Source of the DNA: Flavobacterium hungaricum
Lineage (GTDB): Bacteria; Bacteroidota; Bacteroidia; Flavobacteriales; Flavobacteriaceae
DNA: 64,000 bases
Direction of reading: 5' to 3'
Assembly: GCF_015182285.1 (NCBI RefSeq)
Contig: NZ_PRDM01000005.1
Span: 124,001 to 188,000, forward strand
The notes under the pieces were generated by a model that saw only the letters and a list, made by a program, of their open reading frames with translations, did no database searches and was not told where the DNA came from. This document shows positions 1 through 8,820 of the stretch, piece by piece (positions within the stretch are counted from its first letter, which is position 1; each line of letters begins with the position of its first letter). Made by a program: the position numbers and the translations under genes.

Positions 1-2
1 AA

Positions 3-878
3 ATTCCAGAATTGGCAAAACCAGTTTCTGTTGTCAATCTGGTTAAATATGCAAAACAAGCTTTCTATAACGGAAATCCTGAATATTATCAATTGCCGAC
101 TTCTCAGGAACAGACTTTTATTTTGGGATATGCTAAAAATGCAACCAAAAACAGTAAAGAAAATCTAATGAAAGCTTACGTGGATTCGACTGGACAATAT
201 GCCCGAATTACTACTTTCATGAAAGATATCGGAACTGATGAAATGGCTAAAGTAGAAGGAAAGCTTCGCAAAAAAATAAATGAAATTTTCCCTAAAGACC
301 GCTTTGAAGTTACAATTACAGGAAAAGCATTGGTTTTCCAGAAAGGAACTACTTATTTGGCGCACAACTTAATCGAATCATTGCTTTTTGCAATTTTGAC
401 TATTGCTATTTTGATGCTGTATCTATTCCGATCTTTTAAAATGGTTGCAGCTTCTTTGATTACCAATATTTTACCGCTTTGTATTACTTCGGGATTAATG
501 GGTTATTTCGGAATTCCGCTAAAACCTTCAACGATTCTGGTATTCAGTATTGCTTTCGGAATCTCGGTTGATAATGCGATTCAGTTTATGGCGAAATACA
601 AACATGACCTGATTCAAAACAGAGGAAAAGTAAAAAAATCGGTATTCAGCGCTTTAAGAGAAACTGGAGTAAGTACATTTTACACATCTGTGGTTCTAAT
701 TTTAGGTTTTGCGACTTTCACTTTATCAAGTTTCAGCGGCACTATTGCTCTAGGAGGATTGATTTCTTGTACTTTGGTCTTTGCAATGTTCGCGAATTTA
801 GTGGTGCTGCCTTCATTAGTTTTGACTTTTGAAAAGAAAAAAACTAAAAAAGAAGAATTGGAGAATTTGGAGAAGTAA
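3..878 (+). CDS. RND/MMPL-type transporter, C-terminal part (cut by window edge)
   Basis: The reading frame is open from base 3 and runs in from outside the window, so the true start is missing; the TTG at 12 is only the first possible start inside the window. The visible 291 residues are the tail of a periplasmic domain followed by five hydrophobic segments at about residues 121-142, 148-172, 178-196, 221-242 and 248-275, and a Lys-rich cytoplasmic end. This is the pattern of the last five helices of an RND superfamily exporter (HAE3/MMPL group), with the typical small-residue and acidic patch GISVDNAIQF in the third. Substrate cannot be told. The family is inner-membrane and proton-driven. 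Confident of the superfamily, not of the substrate. Confidence 0.85.
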   Translation: MPELAKPVSVVNLVKYAKQAFYNGNPEYYQLPTSQEQTFILGYAKNATKNSKENLMKAYVDSTGQYARITTFMKDIGTDEMAKVEGKLRKKINEIFPKDRFEVTITGKALVFQKGTTYLAHNLIESLLFAILTIAILMLYLFRSFKMVAASLITNILPLCITSGLMGYFGIPLKPSTILVFSIAFGISVDNAIQFMAKYKHDLIQNRGKVKKSVFSALRETGVSTFYTSVVLILGFATFTLSSFSGTIALGGLISCTLVFAMFANLVVLPSLVLTFEKKKTKKEELENLEK

Positions 879-918
879 TTTTTTTGCCGCTAATTTCTAG
901 AATTAACACAAATTAAAA

Positions 919-1218
919 ATGCTGAAAAAAAGAATTACAGCAATTGCATTACTTTTTTTATATAGCAGCAATTGTTTAGCTGAAGGACAATATGGATTAG
1001 CGCGATTTATAACGTTTATTCACGTACTATTTTTTTGTTTGACTGTTTTTATTTATACAATGATTGGAGGAATCATAATAAAATTCATTTTACAAAAATC
1101 TAATCTTTTAGTAAAAAACCAAACCCGTAAAGCATTTTCTATTTCATTAGTAATAGCAATTTTGACCGCACTGTTTTTTGAAGATGATTTTATATTTTAC
1201 TTATGGAATAACACCTAA
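919..1218 (+). CDS. small exported/membrane protein, unknown function
   Basis: A 99-residue protein starting at ATG 919, 40 bases after the transporter gene, possibly co-transcribed with it. Residues 1-21 look like a signal peptide ending in LAEG. Two more hydrophobic segments follow at about residues 28-55 and 72-92, separated by a basic loop (KNQTRKA). I do not recognise a family. The architecture suggests an inner-membrane protein of two or three helices. The base composition is like the neighbours. Confidence 0.6.
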   Translation: MLKKRITAIALLFLYSSNCLAEGQYGLARFITFIHVLFFCLTVFIYTMIGGIIIKFILQKSNLLVKNQTRKAFSISLVIAILTALFFEDDFIFYLWNNT

Positions 1219-1330
1219 TCTCCAAAATAGTCTGTGATTTCTAGTAATTTTTAAATTTGTCGAGTTTCTTGAGGAGATTTCTCTTTCATTAAAATGACAA
1301 GAACAAAAAAAATATTTCTTTTGAAACCGA

Positions 1331-1412
1331 CTGCCCTAGCCCCGATCGAAGCGGCATTCTTTCTATTTTTTCTTTAAAAATAGAAAGATACAGCGAAAAA
1401 AGAGCGGGACAC
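1331..1412 (+). ncRNA. structured intergenic element, possibly Flavo-1-like
   Basis: In the 324-base gene-free stretch 1219-1542. It starts with CTGCCCTAGCCCCGATCGAA (1331), then has a perfect 13-bp inverted repeat (1358-1370 with 1376-1388, 5-base loop), then TACAGCGAAAAAAGAGCGGG. The flanks CCCGATCG and GCGGGAC and the stem are G+C-richer than the surroundings. From memory this layout (CCCTAGCCC, GAAGCGGCAT, stem, ATAGCG, GCGGG) recurs between genes in flavobacteria and resembles the Flavo-1 RNA motif; I cannot run the covariance model. The strand is uncertain because the stem is symmetrical. Confidence 0.4.
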
Positions 1413-1443
1413 GAGCTAAAAGCGAATTGACGAAGTAAACAGC

Positions 1444-1474
1444 TTCAAAAATTAATTATTATCGTTTATATTTG
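1444..1474 (+). promoter_or_regulatory. probable asnS promoter
   Basis: TATATTTG at 1467-1474 matches the Bacteroidota -7 box TAnnTTTG. A TTC at 1444-1446 stands where TTG is expected, with a 20-base spacer. The implied transcript has a leader of about 60 bases before asnS. Confidence 0.5.
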
Positions 1475-1542
1475 CAATTCGATATAAAAAACACTGGTTT
1501 TATTTTAATGTAAAATCAGCAATCTATAAATCTAAAATTAAA

Positions 1543-2991
1543 ATGAGACACACAAAGGTTAAAGACTTATTAAACAGTACGACGACGCTACAGGAAGTGA
1601 ATGCAAAAGGATGGGTGAGAACTTTTAGAAATAATCAGTTCATCGCGCTTAATGACGGTTCTACCATTAATAATATACAATGTGTTGTTGATTTTGAAAA
1701 TACACCAGAAGAAACTTTAAAAAGAATCACGACTAGTACTTCAATTTCTGTAACTGGAACTTTGGTAGAAAGCAAAGGAGCAGGTCAGAAATATGAGATT
1801 CAGGTTTCAAAAATCGAAATTTTAGGAGATAGCGATGCTGAAGCTTATCCAATTCAATTAAGAAACAGACCAAGTTTAGAGTTTTTAAGAGAAAAAGCAC
1901 ATTTACGCGTACGTACAAATGCTTTTGGAGCGATTATGCGTGTGCGTTCGGTATTGTCTTATGCCGTTCACAAATATTTTCAGGATAAAGGTTTTGTGTA
2001 TGTAAACACACCAATTATCACTGGAGCTGATGCTGAAGGTGCTGGAGAAATGTTTCAGGTAACTTCATTGCCTTTGGACAATCTTCCAAAAAATGAAGAA
2101 GGAAACATTGATTTCAAAAAAGATTTCTTCGGAAAACATACGAACTTAACGGTTTCTGGACAATTAGAGGGTGAAACTTTTGCAATGGCTTTGGGTCAGA
2201 TTTATACTTTTGGACCAACTTTTAGAGCCGAAAACTCAAACACTTCTCGTCACTTGGCAGAATTCTGGATGATCGAGCCTGAAGTTGCTTTCAACGACCT
2301 TGACGACAACATGGATTTGGCTGAAGATTTTATTCAGTATGTAATCAAATATGCTTTAGACAATTGTGGAGATGATTTGAAATTCTTAGAAGGAAGACTT
2401 CTAGAAGAAGAAAAATCAAAACCACAGGCAGAAAGAAGCGAAATGGCGTTGTTAGAGAAATTAAACTTCGTTTTAGAAAACAACTTCAAACGTGTTTCTT
2501 ATACAGAAGCAATTGATATTTTAAGAGATTCAACTCCAAATAAGAAAAAGAAATTCCAATATTTAATCAATGAATGGGGAGCTGATTTACAATCAGAACA
2601 CGAACGTTACTTGGTTGAAAAACACTTTAAATGTCCGGTAATTTTATACGATTACCCAGCAAACATCAAAGCGTTTTACATGCGTTTGAACGACAACACA
2701 GAACCAGGAAGAGAAACTGTTCGCGCCATGGATATCCTTTTCCCAGGAATTGGAGAAATCGTTGGTGGTTCTGAAAGAGAAGAACGTTATGATGTTTTAG
2801 TTCAGAAAATGGAAGCTTTAGGAATCGACAAAGAAGAATTATACTGGTATTTAGACACCAGAAGATTTGGTTCTGCAACTCACGCAGGTTTCGGTTTAGG
2901 ATTCGAACGTTTGGTATTGTTTGTAACAGGAATGACAAACATTAGAGACGTAATTCCTTTCCCAAGAACTCCGGGCAGCGCGGAATTTTAA
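1543..2991 (+). CDS. asnS: asparaginyl-tRNA synthetase
   Basis: Cytoplasmic class II aminoacyl-tRNA synthetase that charges tRNA-Asn with asparagine using ATP. The 482-residue length is normal for bacterial AsnRS. An N-terminal OB-fold anticodon-binding domain covers about residues 15-105. Class II motif 2 is seen from residue 227 (FRAENSNTSRHLAEF) and motif 3 near residue 449 (GFGLGFERLVLF); the EIVGGSEREERYD segment near 410 is typical of AsnRS. It has its own promoter and stands upstream of rpoN with a 141-base gap. Start ATG 1543 fits the family. Confidence 0.97.
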   Translation: MRHTKVKDLLNSTTTLQEVNAKGWVRTFRNNQFIALNDGSTINNIQCVVDFENTPEETLKRITTSTSISVTGTLVESKGAGQKYEIQVSKIEILGDSDAEAYPIQLRNRPSLEFLREKAHLRVRTNAFGAIMRVRSVLSYAVHKYFQDKGFVYVNTPIITGADAEGAGEMFQVTSLPLDNLPKNEEGNIDFKKDFFGKHTNLTVSGQLEGETFAMALGQIYTFGPTFRAENSNTSRHLAEFWMIEPEVAFNDLDDNMDLAEDFIQYVIKYALDNCGDDLKFLEGRLLEEEKSKPQAERSEMALLEKLNFVLENNFKRVSYTEAIDILRDSTPNKKKKFQYLINEWGADLQSEHERYLVEKHFKCPVILYDYPANIKAFYMRLNDNTEPGRETVRAMDILFPGIGEIVGGSEREERYDVLVQKMEALGIDKEELYWYLDTRRFGSATHAGFGLGFERLVLFVTGMTNIRDVIPFPRTPGSAEF

Positions 2992-2996
2992 TAGAA

Positions 2997-3125
2997 GTTA
3001 TGAGTTATTTGTTATGAGTTAGGAGTCAAATCTTGACTCATAATCATTTAAGAGAAATATTAAAATGTTTTAAGTTATAGGTTACGAGTCCAACAACTCA
3101 TAACTTTTAACTCAAAACTCTTAAC
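2997..3125. repeat. degenerate GTTATGAGTT-type repeats
   Basis: The asnS-rpoN gap is filled with variants of one word in both orientations: GTTATGAGTTATTTGTTATGAGTTAGGAGTC, then TTGACTCATAATC, GTTATAGGTTACGAGTCC, ACTCATAACTTTTAACTC and AACTCTTAACCC. The same word family flanks the four-helix-bundle gene at 57284-57658. Function unknown; the inverted copies can form weak hairpins. Confidence 0.55.
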
Positions 3126-3132
3126 CCAAAAT

Positions 3133-4593
3133 ATGCTAAAGCAATTTTTAAATTTAAAATTATCCCAGAAATTATCTCCACAGCAAATTCAGCTGATGAA
3201 GTTAATTCAATTGCCTACGCAAGCTTTCGAGCAACGTTTATTAGAAGAGATGAACGAAAATCCGGCTCTGGAAGCTGGAAAAGAAGATGAGTACGAAGCA
3301 GATGAATTTGCAAATGAAGACTACGACGATTATGATGATGCAGAATCGGACAGAATCGAAGCAGACGACATTAATATCGACGAATACTTAAGCGACGACG
3401 ACACACCAGATTACAAAACTCAGGTAAACAATTACAGCGAAGATGAAGAACGCGAAACGCCTTTTGCTTCGCCAATTAGTTTTCATCAGGATTTAATCAA
3501 TCAGTTGAATACTTTTATTTTGAATGATGAAGAACGCGAAATCGCCGAATTCCTTGTGGGAAGTATCGATGATATGGGTTACATCCGCAGAAGCGTTCCT
3601 GATATTGTAGATGACATGGCTTTTACTCAGGGAATTTATACTGATGAAGCAATGGTGGAAAAAATGCTGCATGTCATTCACGAACTAGAACCATCGGGAG
3701 TTGGAGCGCGTGATTTACAGGAATGTTTGTTATTACAATTAAAGCATAAAACACCAACAGAATATGTTGATCTGGCGATTGATATTATCGAAAATCAGTT
3801 TGATGCCTTTACTAAAAAGCATTACGACAAACTATTACAGAAATACAGCGTTTCTAACGAACAGCTGAAGAAAGCGATTCACGAAATTGAAAGACTGAAT
3901 CCAAAACCAGGCGGTTCTTTTACAGGAAACAATAAAGTGACTGAAAACGTGGTTCCAGATTTTGCTATCAGGATTGTTGACGGCGAATTAGAATTGACCT
4001 TAAACGGACGAAATGCTCCTTCTCTGCACGTTTCTAAAGATTATCAGGAAATGATGCAGACGTACAAAGATTCTCGCGATAAATCTTCGGCGCAGAAAGA
4101 TGCAGTACAGTTTATCAAACAAAAACTGGATTCGGCAAAATGGTTTATTGACGCGATCAGACAACGTCAGGAAACACTTTTTGTAACGATGAATGCCATT
4201 ATGCATTATCAGGAAGAATTCTTTCTTGATGGCGATGAAACCAAGTTAAAACCAATGATCTTAAAAGATATTGCAGATATGGTTGGTTTGGATATCTCGA
4301 CGATTTCGCGTGTGGCTAACAGCAAATATGTTGAGACACCTTATGGAACAAAGCTTATTAAAGAGTTTTTCTCTGAAGCAATGAAAAATGATCAGGGTGA
4401 AGATGTTTCGACTTTAGAAATCAAAAAAATTCTTAAGAATACAATTGAGGAAGAAGACAAGAAAAAACCGCTTCCAGACGATCAATTGGCTGAAATCTTA
4501 AAGGAAAAAGGATATCCAATTGCCCGAAGAACAATCGCAAAATACCGCGAACAGCTCGATATCCCCGTAGCAAGAATGAGAAAGAAAATTTAG
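3133..4593 (+). CDS. rpoN: RNA polymerase sigma-54 factor
   Basis: The sigma-54 subunit directs RNA polymerase to -24/-12 promoters and needs an AAA+ activator. The N-terminal activator-interacting region I is seen at residues 1-45 (KLSQKLSPQQIQLMKLIQLP), followed by the usual acidic region II (about 48-95, very rich in Asp/Glu). The core-binding and helix-turn-helix regions follow, and the RpoN box is at about 464 (ARRTIAKYREQL). Length 486 is normal. A 22-bp perfect hairpin lies downstream. The matching activator of this window is the NtrC-type gene at 29137-30489. Confidence 0.97.
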   Translation: MLKQFLNLKLSQKLSPQQIQLMKLIQLPTQAFEQRLLEEMNENPALEAGKEDEYEADEFANEDYDDYDDAESDRIEADDINIDEYLSDDDTPDYKTQVNNYSEDEERETPFASPISFHQDLINQLNTFILNDEEREIAEFLVGSIDDMGYIRRSVPDIVDDMAFTQGIYTDEAMVEKMLHVIHELEPSGVGARDLQECLLLQLKHKTPTEYVDLAIDIIENQFDAFTKKHYDKLLQKYSVSNEQLKKAIHEIERLNPKPGGSFTGNNKVTENVVPDFAIRIVDGELELTLNGRNAPSLHVSKDYQEMMQTYKDSRDKSSAQKDAVQFIKQKLDSAKWFIDAIRQRQETLFVTMNAIMHYQEEFFLDGDETKLKPMILKDIADMVGLDISTISRVANSKYVETPYGTKLIKEFFSEAMKNDQGEDVSTLEIKKILKNTIEEEDKKKPLPDDQLAEILKEKGYPIARRTIAKYREQLDIPVARMRKKI

Positions 4594-4638
4594 GTTTTAT
4601 TTCCCTCCATTAAGAGATTAAGAAAAATTAAGTTTTTA

Positions 4639-4692
4639 CAGCTAATAGCAAGCCTAACAGTTTTTAAAACCTGTTAGGCTTGCTATTAGCTG
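4639..4692 (+). terminator. 22-bp perfect hairpin after rpoN
   Basis: Perfect inverted repeat 4639-4660 with 4671-4692 (10-base loop TTTTTAAAAC), 46 bases after the rpoN stop. It lacks a clean T-run after the stem, so it may be a mobile palindromic repeat rather than a classical terminator. Confidence 0.5.
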
Positions 4693-5632
4693 CACGAACA
4701 TCTGTTTTACGGAATTAACAATAATTCGTCCCGTCCATCAAACGTTCCTACGGAACGTAAAATCACGATTTAAATTCAAATATCTACCAACCAGACATTC
4801 CTACGGAATGAAACAGACAATCCTGGCAGATTTTAAAAACATGCCTGGTTTATGAATTACAAGATAACTCATACCCAAAATAATTTTGCATTGCTAATTA
4901 TTCCGTTAGGAATATTTCATCGGTAGAAAAAAAAAATAACGGATTGCATTGTGTGCCGTAGGAACACCTGTTTTTATGTATAAACCTCAACAATAATTCA
5001 TTTTGTTAATCAAACGTTCCTAGGGAACGTATATCTCAAAAATCAAATTGTTTCTACCAACCAGACATTCCTACGGAATGAACAATTGCTTTTAGAAACA
5101 CCAAACCCGACAGGTTTCTAAAGCCTATCAACATTAAATATCATTAATAATTACCAATCATAAATATTCCATAGGAATATCTCGTCGGTAGCAAAAAAAA
5201 AATAACGTGTTGCATGGTGTGCCGTAGGAACACCTATTTTTACGTAATTAACCTCAACGATAATTCATTTTATAATCAAACGTTCCTAGGGAACGGATAT
5301 CTCACAAATCAAATTGTTTCTACCAACCAGACATTCCTACGGAATGAAACAAACAATCCTGGCAGATTTTAAAAACGTGTCGGTAATTATTTCATGAGTT
5401 CATTCCGTAGGAATGTTTCATCGGTAGATATTTTTTAATTGGATTCATAGAAACGTTCCGTAGGAACGTTTGATCGACAGCAATATAATTTTGGATAATT
5501 AGATAAAACAGAAGTTCGTACATGAGCAATACAAAACGTGTGATATTTTCACCAAGCATTTCTATGGAATGAATGAACACCATTATTTAAACAACCAAAC
5601 CCGACAGGTTTTAAAAACGTATCGGGTTTGGG
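4693..5632. repeat. tandem block of REP-like palindromes
   Basis: No gene is seen in 4594-5651. The stretch holds at least 13 short palindromes of two main types, CATTCCTACGGAATG and ACGTTCCTACGGAACGT, with variant centres (TAC, GTA, TAG, ATA), often followed by TTTCATCGGTAG or TTGATCGACAG, or preceded by TACCAACCAGA. Cores are at 4742, 4796, 4899, 4951, 5014, 5066, 5164, 5217, 5280, 5332, 5401, 5453 and 5557. A unit of four different palindromes (4899, 4951, 5014, 5066) recurs at exactly +266 (5165, 5217, 5280, 5332), and the pair 4742/4796 matches 5014/5066 at +272/+270, so there are about 2.5 tandem copies. No RAYT transposase is in the window. Confidence 0.85.
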
Positions 5633-5651
5633 TATATTGACAAATATGGGA

Positions 5652-6095
5652 TTATTTATACTGATATGGGAATACTTCTATATCAAACAAAAAAGCTTTC
5701 TTTTTGTCGTTATAATGGTAAATCAATATAAAATCTTTTTCTCTAAAAATCTGAAGTCCTGGATTAGCTTTTGCGGTACTGATAAGACTTTTTCTAATCT
5801 CCTCTTGAACAATCTCAACTTCTGCGGTTTCTTTTTCTACATTCAATAATGTCAAATTATATTGAACTCTTCTTTCTTTTGGCAGACTTACGCTATCCAA
5901 CTGGATTCCTTCTTGAATACGTAACGGACAGTTTTTATTATACTTTTCTACTAATTCATTTATTTCCGTATTCGTTTCTTTGGCATCATGAGAGAGGTAA
6001 AACTGAAACAAAACAACTAAAACTATCGCAATTCCAACTGCAATCAACAACACAGTATTGACTTTTTTTCCGCTTTGATTTGATTTTTCCTGCAT
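5652..6095 (-). CDS. membrane-anchored protein, unknown function
   Basis: A 147-residue protein with a basic N-terminus, one transmembrane segment at about residues 14-34 and a soluble domain of about 110 residues, probably periplasmic. The soluble part is rich in charged residues with one Cys (NCPLRIQEG) and alternating beta-strand-like stretches. No family is recognised, though the layout recalls small anchored domains of flavobacteria. It follows tdk on the same strand with a 28-base gap, so the two are probably co-transcribed. The 3' end sits next to the palindrome block. Confidence 0.65.
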   Translation of the reverse strand: MQEKSNQSGKKVNTVLLIAVGIAIVLVVLFQFYLSHDAKETNTEINELVEKYNKNCPLRIQEGIQLDSVSLPKERRVQYNLTLLNVEKETAEVEIVQEEIRKSLISTAKANPGLQIFREKDFILIYHYNDKKKAFLFDIEVFPYQYK

Positions 6096-6123
6096 ACTAT
6101 TTAGAGAATTAAAGAAGTTAAAT

Positions 6124-6714
6124 CTATTTTTCCTGATTTTTTTTCATGGCATTAAAATAGGCTGCACGGCTGAGAGGCTCGTATTCTTCTGTTTCTCCCA
6201 ACATTACCAATTTATCATTTGCTGTTTTTCGGAAACTGTAATTTGCGAGATTTCCTGTTCTTGTACAGACAGCGTGAACTTTAGTTACATATTCTGCAGT
6301 TGCCATAAGTGCCGGCATTGGCCCAAACGGATTTCCTTTAAAATCCATATCTAGACCAGCGACAATTACACGAATTCCCTGATTCGCCAAATCGTTGCAG
6401 ACTGTCACAATTTCGTCATCAAAAAACTGCGCTTCATCAATTCCGATTACATCGCAGCCCTGTGCTAAAATCAGAATATTGGCTGCCGCCGGAACTGGCG
6501 TAGATCGTATTTCGTTAGCGTCATGTGACACTACCATTTCGTCATGATAGCGGGTATCAATAGCGGGTTTAAAAATTTCGACTCTTTGTTTGGCAAATTG
6601 GGCGCGTTTAAGTCTGCGGATTAACTCCTCGGTTTTACCCGAAAACATTGATCCACAAATAACTTCAATCCACCCAAATTGTTCTTTGTGATTTACTGTA
6701 TTTTCGAGAAACAT
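6124..6714 (-). CDS. tdk: thymidine kinase
   Basis: Salvage enzyme that phosphorylates thymidine to dTMP with ATP in the cytoplasm. The P-loop is GSMFSGKT at residues 21-28, and the Walker B/catalytic region is IDEAQFFDDE near 95. The C-terminal lid that in E. coli and human type II kinases binds zinc through two Cys pairs keeps only one Cys here (HAVCTRTGNL), and the second pair is replaced (EYEPLSRAAYF). The length of 196 is normal. It is divergent from the acidic protein gene at 6948. Confidence 0.95.
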   Translation of the reverse strand: MFLENTVNHKEQFGWIEVICGSMFSGKTEELIRRLKRAQFAKQRVEIFKPAIDTRYHDEMVVSHDANEIRSTPVPAAANILILAQGCDVIGIDEAQFFDDEIVTVCNDLANQGIRVIVAGLDMDFKGNPFGPMPALMATAEYVTKVHAVCTRTGNLANYSFRKTANDKLVMLGETEEYEPLSRAAYFNAMKKNQEK

Positions 6715-6947
6715 TTTGTATTTTTCTGCCTTTAAAAATGAATAGTTTTTATTACTTTGTACTAGTAATAAACAAGTGTAAAATTTTGCTCTTTTACGTT
6801 TTTCAAAAGTAGAAAATTTTTATCAAATCGAAGACAGCTATCGCTTATTAACAGAATAAAAAATAAGACTTAAAATTCTACACCAGAATAAAGACAATCA
6901 ATTACAAAATATACTAAAATACCCTATTCACGATAATTTCAATAGTT

Positions 6948-7994
6948 ATGAAAAAAAAATTGGAAGCCGATTTAATCAGCATTGCACACCGAATTTTGAA
7001 GCTTAAAAACAAATCTGACATCAATCAGTTGTATCTTGAAACACAGAAATTATACGAGAAATTAGCGGTATTAAAATTTGTAGAAGAAAATTTCGATGCC
7101 GTAAAACCAACTATCGGTCAAGCCGAAATTGAGTCGCAAATCGAAACTATTTTTGAAAAAGACGAAATTATTGACGTTCCTGCTGTAATTGAAACAGCAG
7201 TAAAACCAGAAGAGGTTTTAGCAGCAGCTTCAATTAAAGAAGAAATTACTGAAACTCCTATTGAACAAAAAATTGTTTCAGAACAGGAAGCTGCAGCAAT
7301 TGAAGAAATTCCAACTATAGAAATAGAGGCCGAAGTTATTGAAGAACCTGTAACCGAAATTAAAGAAGAGCCAATCGCAGTAATTGAAGAACCAATTGTC
7401 GAAGAAGTAAACGAACCGATAATTGAAACTAAAGAAGAAATAAAATCGGAAGAGGAAAATTCTTTTAGAACTTTCAGCGAATTAAAACCAATTCCTGATT
7501 TCAAACCTGCTTTCGAATTAGAAACAGAAGAAATTAAAGAAGTCGTTAAAGAAGAACCCAAAACCGAAACTTCTCCGATCCCAACTATTTTATTTGAAGA
7601 TTTCGGGTTGAATTACGCCGACGCACAATTTGTAAAAGTAGATAGTATCGAAGCGGTTGCTCCTGCTCCGTCAATTTCAGAATTTAAAGAAAAGACGACG
7701 CCAGAAACTTCAGTTACAGAAAAACCTGCTGAATCGAAAACGGTAACTTTAAACGAAAGATTGGCTAGAGGTTTTCACGTTGATTTAAATGACAGAATCG
7801 CATTTACTAAGAACCTTTTTGGAAACAGCACCGAAGATTACAGTCGTGTTTTAAACCAATTATTGACTTTTGATTCTTTCAGCGAAGCAAAAGATTTTAT
7901 CGAAAACATGGTAAAACCAGACTACAATAATTGGGAAGGAAAAGATGATTATGCTGAACGTTTTCTTGGAATTATCGAGAAGAAATTCGCTTAA
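6948..7994 (+). CDS. conserved acidic protein with Glu-rich repeat region
   Basis: A 348-residue protein with three zones. Residues 1-70 are a basic, helical N-terminal part (LISIAHRILKLKNKSDINQL). About 70-260 is a low-complexity stretch of Glu, Ile, Val and Pro with loosely repeated blocks such as IEEPIVEEVNEPIIETKEE. About 265-348 is a compact C-terminal domain (NERLARGFHVDLNDRIAFTK, then YSRVLNQLLTFDSFSEAKDF). I recall the ends as conserved in flavobacterial genomes without an assigned function. The middle looks like a flexible acidic linker. Alone between tdk (divergent) and rsmI (104 bases downstream). Confidence 0.75.
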   Translation: MKKKLEADLISIAHRILKLKNKSDINQLYLETQKLYEKLAVLKFVEENFDAVKPTIGQAEIESQIETIFEKDEIIDVPAVIETAVKPEEVLAAASIKEEITETPIEQKIVSEQEAAAIEEIPTIEIEAEVIEEPVTEIKEEPIAVIEEPIVEEVNEPIIETKEEIKSEEENSFRTFSELKPIPDFKPAFELETEEIKEVVKEEPKTETSPIPTILFEDFGLNYADAQFVKVDSIEAVAPAPSISEFKEKTTPETSVTEKPAESKTVTLNERLARGFHVDLNDRIAFTKNLFGNSTEDYSRVLNQLLTFDSFSEAKDFIENMVKPDYNNWEGKDDYAERFLGIIEKKFA

Positions 7995-8098
7995 AAACAC
8001 AAATTTCACCGATTCACACGAATTTTAATCAGTGTAATTTTTAGAAAAATTAGAATTTGTGCATTCGTACAATCCGTGTTTAAAAATTAAAATAAACT

Positions 8099-8815
8099 AT
8101 GTCTAAATTATATATCGTTCCAACGCCAATTGGCAATCTTGAAGATATGACTTTTCGTGCCATTCGCATCCTGAAAGAAGTCGATCTGATTTTGGCCGAA
8201 GACACCAGAACGAGTGGTAAACTGTTGAAGCATTTTGAAATTGGCACGCACATGCACAGCCATCATATGCACAATGAGCATAAAACAACCGAAAATTTAA
8301 TTGCACGTTTGAAAGCAGGCGAAACCATCGCTTTGATTTCAGACGCAGGAACACCGGCAATTTCAGATCCAGGTTTTTTATTGACTCGCGCTTGTGTCGA
8401 AAATAAAATTGAGGTAGAATGTCTGCCTGGCGCAACCGCATTTGTACCTGCTCTTGTAAACAGCGGACTCCCCAATGATCGTTTTATTTTTGAAGGTTTT
8501 CTGCCGGAGAAAAAAGGACGTCAGACCCGTTTTTTGGCTTTAGCCGAAGAAACCAGAACCATGATATTATACGTTTCGCCGCATAAACTCGTTAAAACTT
8601 TAGCTGAATTTGTTCAGTATTTTGGAGAAGACCGACAAGTATGTGTTTCGCGTGAATTATCAAAACTCCACGAAGAAAATGTACGCGGAACCGCAAAAGA
8701 GGTTTTAGCACATTTTGAAAAAACGGCTCCAAGAGGAGAAATTGTTGTGGTTGTTGCTGGAAAAACAATCGAGAAAGAAGCGAAGAAAAGTAAATATTCA
8801 AAAGACGAAGAATAA
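8099..8815 (+). CDS. rsmI: 16S rRNA (cytidine1402-2'-O)-methyltransferase
   Basis: SAM-dependent enzyme of the tetrapyrrole methylase fold that 2'-O-methylates C1402 of 16S rRNA in the decoding centre. The N-terminus LYIVPTPIGNLEDMTFRA is the family signature, followed by LAEDTRTSGKLLKHF and the SAM-binding loop SDAGTPAISDPG near residue 80. Length 238 is at the short end; the C-terminal extension found in many homologues is reduced to a Lys-rich tail. The 3' end is followed by CACGAATT repeats. Confidence 0.96.
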   Translation: MSKLYIVPTPIGNLEDMTFRAIRILKEVDLILAEDTRTSGKLLKHFEIGTHMHSHHMHNEHKTTENLIARLKAGETIALISDAGTPAISDPGFLLTRACVENKIEVECLPGATAFVPALVNSGLPNDRFIFEGFLPEKKGRQTRFLALAEETRTMILYVSPHKLVKTLAEFVQYFGEDRQVCVSRELSKLHEENVRGTAKEVLAHFEKTAPRGEIVVVVAGKTIEKEAKKSKYSKDEE

Positions 8816-8820
8816 TTTTC

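Noticed and set aside
4693..5632. Possible CRISPR array
   Set aside because: The repeats are palindromes of variable sequence with irregular spacing, and whole 266-bp blocks including the spacers are duplicated. No cas genes are near.
5628..6061. Plus-strand frames opposite the small membrane protein
   Set aside because: They are Phe/Tyr-rich products of AT-rich sequence and have no plausible start context; the minus-strand gene has a proper anchor and domain.
7118..7561. Minus-strand frame of 147 codons opposite the acidic protein
   Set aside because: It is a Ser/Ile/Thr low-complexity product that simply reflects the Glu-rich GAA codons of the other strand.
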